DNA from: Pseudomonas putida
Lineage (GTDB): Bacteria > Pseudomonadota > Gammaproteobacteria > Pseudomonadales > Pseudomonadaceae
NCBI RefSeq assembly: GCF_001941965.1
Contig: NZ_MKZO01000023.1
Span: 25,254-89,253, forward strand
Direction: 5' to 3'
Length of the DNA stretch: 64,000 bases
The number at the start of each line of letters is the position of its first letter. The stretch's first letter is position 1. A program made the translations under genes and the position numbers. The notes below the pieces were generated by a model, which saw only the letters and a list, made by a program, of their open reading frames with translations, searched no databases and had not been told where the DNA came from. This document shows positions 59,913-64,000 of the stretch, piece by piece.

Positions 59913-60818
59913 ATGAACAAGGAAATGGAACTACTGCGCATCTTTCGGGTGGCGGCCGAAAGCAGCAGTTTTCGCGATGCGGCCGTCCGGCTGGGGACTT
60001 CTCCGCAAGGTGTAACCCGTGCCATCCAGCAACTGGAGCAACACTACGGCGAGGTGTTGTTTCATCGAAGCACGCGCCAGGTGCGCATCACCGCCTTCGG
60101 CGAAGGGCTGCTAGACCAAGTGCGCCCCGCATTGGAGCGGTTCGAGGATCTGTGGCGAACGCCTGGCTCCGACCAGCAGGCCTCTCTGTCCGGTACGGTT
60201 CGCATCACCGCACCGCACAGCTTGGGCACCAGAGCGGTGCTACCGGCACTGGAGCGCGTGGCCGCGCGCCATCCCGGCATCACGCTGGATGTGCGCCTGT
60301 CCGATCGCATCAGCAATACGGTTGACGAAGGGATTGACGTCGGGATCAGGGTCGGATTCATGCGCGATAGCCGCTTCGTCGCACGCAAGGCCGCCGACAT
60401 GAGACTCCCCATCGTTGCCGCTCCGCGCCTGATCAAGAAAGTGGGCGTACCTGCAAACATCGATGCGCTAAGCAGCCTGCCAGTTACCGTGGCCTTGGAT
60501 ATCAATACCGGCCGTCCCTGGCCTTGGCACTTCAAGGCGGGACGCCAGTGGACACCTACCGCACCCACTCTCGTCGCAGACAATGCCGACATGGAAATGG
60601 GAGCGGCGCTGGCCGGGATCGCGTTCGCGCAACTGGCGGACTACATGGCCGCCCCCTACATTGCCAGCGGGAAGCTCGTGCGAGTGCTGGAGAACGAAGA
60701 ACCTCCGGCATGGGGGTTGTACGTCTATCGGCCTCAGCGTGGCCCCATTCCGGGAAGGGTTCGAGCGGTATTTGATGAAATGCTGGTCGCCGTTGGATCG
60801 TTGCCAGCTTTGCGCTGA
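59913..60818 (+). CDS. LysR family transcriptional regulator, 301 aa
   Basis: N-terminal winged helix-turn-helix (MELLRIFRVAAESSSFRDAAVRLGTSPQGVTRAIQQLE) and a C-terminal effector domain (VRITAPHSLGTRAVLPALERVAARHPGITLDVRL). Complete. It is divergent from the SnoaL-GNAT-nitrilase operon, the usual arrangement for a LysR activator and its target. Inducer unknown. Confidence 0.94.
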   Translation: MNKEMELLRIFRVAAESSSFRDAAVRLGTSPQGVTRAIQQLEQHYGEVLFHRSTRQVRITAFGEGLLDQVRPALERFEDLWRTPGSDQQASLSGTVRITAPHSLGTRAVLPALERVAARHPGITLDVRLSDRISNTVDEGIDVGIRVGFMRDSRFVARKAADMRLPIVAAPRLIKKVGVPANIDALSSLPVTVALDINTGRPWPWHFKAGRQWTPTAPTLVADNADMEMGAALAGIAFAQLADYMAAPYIASGKLVRVLENEEPPAWGLYVYRPQRGPIPGRVRAVFDEMLVAVGSLPALR

Positions 60819-60878
60819 CACGTCGCAAGACGCTGTAGGGCACACACCTTGGAAAGCGGGGCACTGAGCCTCGGCGGC

Positions 60879-60968
60879 TCACCCCTCCGGTTGAATGATG
60901 AGCCGACCGTCTGCCCGCTTGCCCCAGGTGCAGATCGGTCGGCCATGCAACTCAATGCCGGCGAACGA
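60879..60968 (-). pseudogene. Residual coding fragment behind the uvrB stop
   Basis: In frame after the uvrB stop there are 29 sense codons reading FAGIELHGRPICTWGKRADG and onward, then TGA. The composition matches GC-rich ICE genes rather than uvrB. It looks like the 3' end of a gene cut by insertion of the uvrB patch, but I cannot name it. Confidence 0.35.
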
Positions 60969-62945
60969 TTAGATGTAAATGAATTGCCGGTACAACCCAT
61001 CCAACTGATGACGAATGTCTTCGACGCGCTGCTCGTCACCGGTATCGGTAAATTCGAGTAGCTGCTGTTCCTTGGCAGTGATCTGATCGCAAAGGTCGGA
61101 CAAGTTCTCGCAGAAAGCCTCGGAATGAACGGTGGGCTCCTCCGTATTCGTCTCTTCCCCTGCTAGTTTTCGCACAGACGAGGCTGGAGAAATCCCATTT
61201 TCCTCGTTAAAGGCAATTTGAAGCTGCCTGCGCCTATTGGTCTCATCGATCGCCTGCTTCATCGCCGGCGTCACCGCGTCGGCGTACAAGATCGCCTTGC
61301 CGTTTTCATTCCGAGCGACTCGACCGATCATCTGAATGAGCGCATGGGCCGAACGCAAGAACCCTGCACGGTCTGCATCGAGAATGGCAACCAATGATGC
61401 CTCTGGAATATCCAGCCCTTCGCGCAAAAGACTAATCCCAATCAAAACATCGAACTCTCCTGCGCGCAGGCCATTGATGATCTCAACACGATCCTCCGCT
61501 TTTATGTCCGAATGCATGTAGCGCGCTCGAATCCCGTTGTCCGTCAAGAAATCCGTTAGCTCTTCTGCACTGACCTTCGTCAGCGTAGTCACAAGCACTC
61601 GATTCTTTCTCTTCACGCACTTCGATATTTCGGCAAGCAGGTCATCTATGTATCCATCCGCTTTCCGCACTTCAACCTTGGGGTCAAGCAGTCCCGTTGG
61701 CCTGATAACCTGTTCGACAACCCTGCCTTTCGACACCCTCAGCTCGTAGTCGCCCGGAGTAGCGGAAACAAAGATGGTCTGAGGCTTGACCTTCTCGAAC
61801 TCGTCAAAGTTCAATGGCCGGTTGTTCTTCGATGAAGGCAAACGGAACCCGTAATCGATCAGCGTGTCCTTGCGCGCCTGATCCCCCCGGTACATTGCGG
61901 ATATCTGTGGCACCATGACATGAGATTCATCGACGAACAGCAGCCCGTCTTTCGGCAAATAATCCAGCAACGTGATCGGAGGAGAAGCTGCGTCTCGGTC
62001 GCTGAAGTAGCAGGAATAATTCTCCATCCCCGAGCAATAGCCGACCTCGCGCATCATTTCCACGTCATGCGTGATCCGCTCGTACAGTCTGTTTGCCTCG
62101 ACCAAGCGATTATTCCTGTTCAGCTCGGCAACCCGCTCTTCCATATCAGCGAGTATCTTTTTGGATGCAGAATCTATTTTGTTCGTGGGCGGTGCGAAAA
62201 GCGTTTTTGGCGAAACCAAATAATGGTCTATCTCTCCCAACGTCTTGCCAGTAACAGGGTCCATCCATTGGACAGACGCAACAGTGTCATCCAACAGTTC
62301 CACCCGAACCGCCCTGTACTCGGAATCAGCGGGGAAAATGTCAATCACATCACCTTGGACGCGGAACGTTGCACGCTTGAGCGTACGCTCCGTGCGATCA
62401 TATTGCAGCAAAGCCAAGCGACGAATTAGCTCTCTCTGGTTTAGTTTGACCCCAGGGGACAGAGCGATCTGTAGCGCTCGATATGCATCTGGATCACCCA
62501 GGCCGTAGATTGAAGACACCGAAGCGACGACGATCACGTCACGACGCTCAATCAAGGATTTGGTCGTGGACAGGCGCAGGCGCTCAAGGTGGTCATTGAT
62601 GGCCGAGTCCTTCGGTATGAAACGATCGGTGCCCGGCATATAGATCTCGGGCTGAAAATAGTCGTAATACGAAACGAAGTACTCGACCGCATTCTCAGGA
62701 AAGAAGTGCTTCATTTCACTATAGAGCTGCGCGGTCAACGTCTTGTTGGGAGCCAAGATCAACGTGGGCCGCTTCAGACGATGAATCACATTGGCCATGG
62801 TGAAGGTCTTACCTGAGCCGGTGATACCTTTCAGCGTCTGGTGCGTCGCACCTTCTTCTATGTCCGACAGCAGCCGCGCGATCGCCTCTGGCTGGTCCCC
62901 CGCCGGCGTATAGTTGGAGTGCAGAATAAACATACCGGTTGACAT
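60969..62945 (-). CDS. uvrB: UvrB-like excinuclease subunit, 658 aa
   Basis: ATG 62945 has AGGAG upstream. Helicase-fold damage-recognition protein. Walker A KGITGSGKTFTMANV (K46), beta-hairpin YYDYFQPEIYMPGTDRFI, FVDESHVMVPQISAM, LLREGLDIPEASLVAILDAD and QMIGRVARNENGKAILYAD. The C-terminal UVR-like segment (CDQITAKEQQLLEFTDTG) is divergent. In the usual DADKEGFLRS motif, Glu is replaced by Ala (DADRAGFLRS). Clearly lower GC than the rest of the ICE. A second-copy, mobile-type UvrB. The UvrA-like protein at 45985 lacks the UvrB-binding insert, so its partner is probably chromosomal UvrA. Confidence 0.92.
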   Translation of the reverse strand: MSTGMFILHSNYTPAGDQPEAIARLLSDIEEGATHQTLKGITGSGKTFTMANVIHRLKRPTLILAPNKTLTAQLYSEMKHFFPENAVEYFVSYYDYFQPEIYMPGTDRFIPKDSAINDHLERLRLSTTKSLIERRDVIVVASVSSIYGLGDPDAYRALQIALSPGVKLNQRELIRRLALLQYDRTERTLKRATFRVQGDVIDIFPADSEYRAVRVELLDDTVASVQWMDPVTGKTLGEIDHYLVSPKTLFAPPTNKIDSASKKILADMEERVAELNRNNRLVEANRLYERITHDVEMMREVGYCSGMENYSCYFSDRDAASPPITLLDYLPKDGLLFVDESHVMVPQISAMYRGDQARKDTLIDYGFRLPSSKNNRPLNFDEFEKVKPQTIFVSATPGDYELRVSKGRVVEQVIRPTGLLDPKVEVRKADGYIDDLLAEISKCVKRKNRVLVTTLTKVSAEELTDFLTDNGIRARYMHSDIKAEDRVEIINGLRAGEFDVLIGISLLREGLDIPEASLVAILDADRAGFLRSAHALIQMIGRVARNENGKAILYADAVTPAMKQAIDETNRRRQLQIAFNEENGISPASSVRKLAGEETNTEEPTVHSEAFCENLSDLCDQITAKEQQLLEFTDTGDEQRVEDIRHQLDGLYRQFIYI

Positions 62946-63320
62946 TAGATATCTCCTAATTGAGCTACTTCAATTTGTCCTGATGTATCGGCTATTCCAG
63001 AAGACCTATAGCAGTACCAAACTGGGGTGTAAATGACGGCGATCCTGCCGCGCCCCACCTGGGCGTAGGCGTCGCCAACATGATAGCCCAACACATGGGC
63101 GGGCTTCCCAGTGCATATCCGCCGATCGCCACGACGTCAGCCAGCGGCCCGTCTGCCAATGCACCTGGAGCCACTCGCCTCGTTGAGCGCTGACATCGAG
63201 CCGTGGCGGGCGAGGTTGCTCTGTACGCCCAATGTGTGGCGCCGGCTCCCGCCGATACGCGCCTTTGTCTCTCTCAGCCCTCCAGACGAGGCGTTGGAAA
63301 CGTGGAGCTACGTCGCCCCT
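62946..63320. other. 375-bp interval without a recognised gene
   Basis: GC-rich. On the - strand there is an open stretch ending TAA right at the uvrB start, including GKPAHVLGYHVGDAYAQVG and RGRIAVIYTP, which looks like a truncated coding sequence of unknown family. Competing frames are also open, so no CDS is called. Confidence 0.4.
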
Positions 63321-63752
63321 CTAAAGATGCACGATCTCAACATTCGGCCATTTGCCTGCAAGGTACTCGGCCACTAGCCTCCGATGGCAGTGATGGGGCT
63401 TGTCTTCGCTGCAAAGCAGGCAACTGTTATCAATCTTTTCTTTATCGATTGACTCAATCTTTCGGGACGACATTAAATCCAGAAATTTACTGGCGTAGAT
63501 ATCCCAATCTCCCCCTTTTATTTTATATTCCTCGAACATGTCTTTGGTTGGAGCAAGTGCTGGTAGATGTTCATATTCCATCCCACACAACGCCTCGGAA
63601 AAATATCGAAGATCCTCGCGTTTAGCGAACCCGGCCAATTGCGAAACATTATTCAGGCGAACATCGACAAGGCGCTTGGCACCAGAAGCACTTAACTTGG
63701 TGAAGAAGGACCGCGCGGAGGTCTTAGTGAATCCAATCGTGAATATCTTCAT
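63321..63752 (-). CDS. DUF488 family protein, 143 aa
   Basis: ATG 63752 (MKIFTIGFTKTSARSFF) is the likely start; the track of ten residues upstream lacks a ribosome binding site. DUF488 features: a first strand with TIGFT, KRLVDVRLNN, and the C-terminal CLLCSEDKPHHCHRRLVAEYL, whose Cys/His motif is characteristic. Function unknown; DUF488 proteins often lie in genomic islands near DNA-repair or defence genes. Low GC, like uvrB, and on the same strand, so they probably arrived together. Confidence 0.88.
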   Translation of the reverse strand: MKIFTIGFTKTSARSFFTKLSASGAKRLVDVRLNNVSQLAGFAKREDLRYFSEALCGMEYEHLPALAPTKDMFEEYKIKGGDWDIYASKFLDLMSSRKIESIDKEKIDNSCLLCSEDKPHHCHRRLVAEYLAGKWPNVEIVHL

Positions 63753-63887
63753 CTGCCTTATTCCCCTCGTTCCTTCATCCATAAATGGCTGTTATTGAGC
63801 TACCGCCAGGCATGCCCGTCAATCGCAGCTAAGGAAACGCTGGGGGCATGGTGTACTAGGGATGGTCTGAAGTCAATGTCATCAACT

Positions 63888-63916
63888 TTGGAAATTATCC
63901 ATAAATATCATATAAT
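63888..63916 (+). promoter_or_regulatory. Strong sigma-70-type promoter near the right edge
   Basis: TTGGAA (63888-63893), 17 bp, TATAAT (63911-63916). It is the best consensus promoter in the window. It reads towards the right edge, into a 21-codon open frame. Confidence 0.65.
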
Positions 63917-63934
63917 TAGCGCTCAAATCAGTGC

Positions 63935-64000
63935 ATGGGAGAAGCCCTTTTGACTACCTATACCGCATCGCTTGACACCGCCAGCCAAACCCTGGCTTGA
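63935..64000 (+). CDS. Possible small peptide or leader ORF, 21 codons
   Basis: ATG 63935 starts MGEALLTTYTASLDTASQTL and ends with TGA at 63998-64000. A TTG at 63950 with GGGAGAAG upstream is an alternative start (16 aa). It lies about 12-27 nt downstream of the expected start of transcription of the promoter at 63888. It could be a leader peptide or chance; the gene served by the promoter lies beyond the window. Confidence 0.3.
   Translation: MGEALLTTYTASLDTASQTLA

Overview
This 64 kb window is the interior of one integrative and conjugative element (ICE) of the ICEclc/PAGI-2/PFGI-1 superfamily (ICEHin1056-type, MPF_G secretion genes) from a high-GC proteobacterium. The evidence is a nearly complete, collinear set of the PFL_46xx/47xx (TIGR037xx) conjugation families, a MobH relaxase with an HD-type domain, a DUF3742 gene, and the DUF3577/DUF3275/DUF3085/DUF6094 accessory block. 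Neither attachment site nor the integrase is present, so both ends lie outside the window. The sequence does not identify the host species; Pseudomonas, Stenotrophomonas, Achromobacter and their relatives are typical hosts.

Layout. (1) 1-16.2 kb, + strand: a 5'-truncated cytosine-5 DNA methyltransferase, then about 17 mostly small ICE accessory genes, including a tandem DUF3577 protein, DUF3275, DUF3085, a DUF6094 methyltransferase-like protein and a large SNF2-like helicase. Nearly every gene boundary carries a hairpin plus U-tract just before the next ribosome binding site. Four genes here, and radC further on, are preceded by a radC-type structured RNA leader. (2) 16.3-36.5 kb, + strand: the conjugation machinery (PilL N-terminal protein, lytic transglycosylase, TraD coupling protein, RAQPRD protein, VirB10-like protein, lipoprotein, VirB4/TraC ATPase, DsbA-like protein, RadC, TraU/TraH-like proteins, TraG_N). 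Three of its operons start with a shared ATTGTTTG motif placed 66-69 nt before the first start codon. (3) 36532-42001: an intact 5470-bp Tn5393-type transposon with 81-bp inverted repeats, tnpA, tnpR and the streptomycin resistance genes strA and strB, bordered by a 5-bp AAGTA target duplication and inserted exactly at the traG stop codon. (4) 42.0-45.9 kb: DUF3742, a RES/Xre toxin-antitoxin pair with its own promoter, and the relaxase, preceded by a repeat-rich candidate oriT region. (5) 46-60.8 kb: cargo, mostly on the - strand. It reads as a stress island: class II UvrA-like ATPase, NhaA-DsbA fusion, RarA, type II NADH dehydrogenase, S-formylglutathione hydrolase, DUF3422, a VOC protein, glutathione-dependent formaldehyde dehydrogenase, an FrmR repressor with a clear operator, then a nitrilase-GNAT-SnoaL operon divergent from a LysR regulator. 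(6) 60.9-64 kb: a lower-GC patch with a second-copy UvrB and a DUF488 protein, flanked by gene fragments.

How the parts work together. Blocks 1, 2 and 4 provide DNA processing and transfer. The RNA leaders and terminator-like punctuation suggest that block 1 is controlled after transcription starts. Blocks 3 and 5 are the selectable load: streptomycin resistance, and resistance to formaldehyde or other electrophile and genotoxic stress. The most distinctive signal is the set of five radC-like RNA leaders. Four of them carry five covarying hairpins and a covarying long-range pairing.
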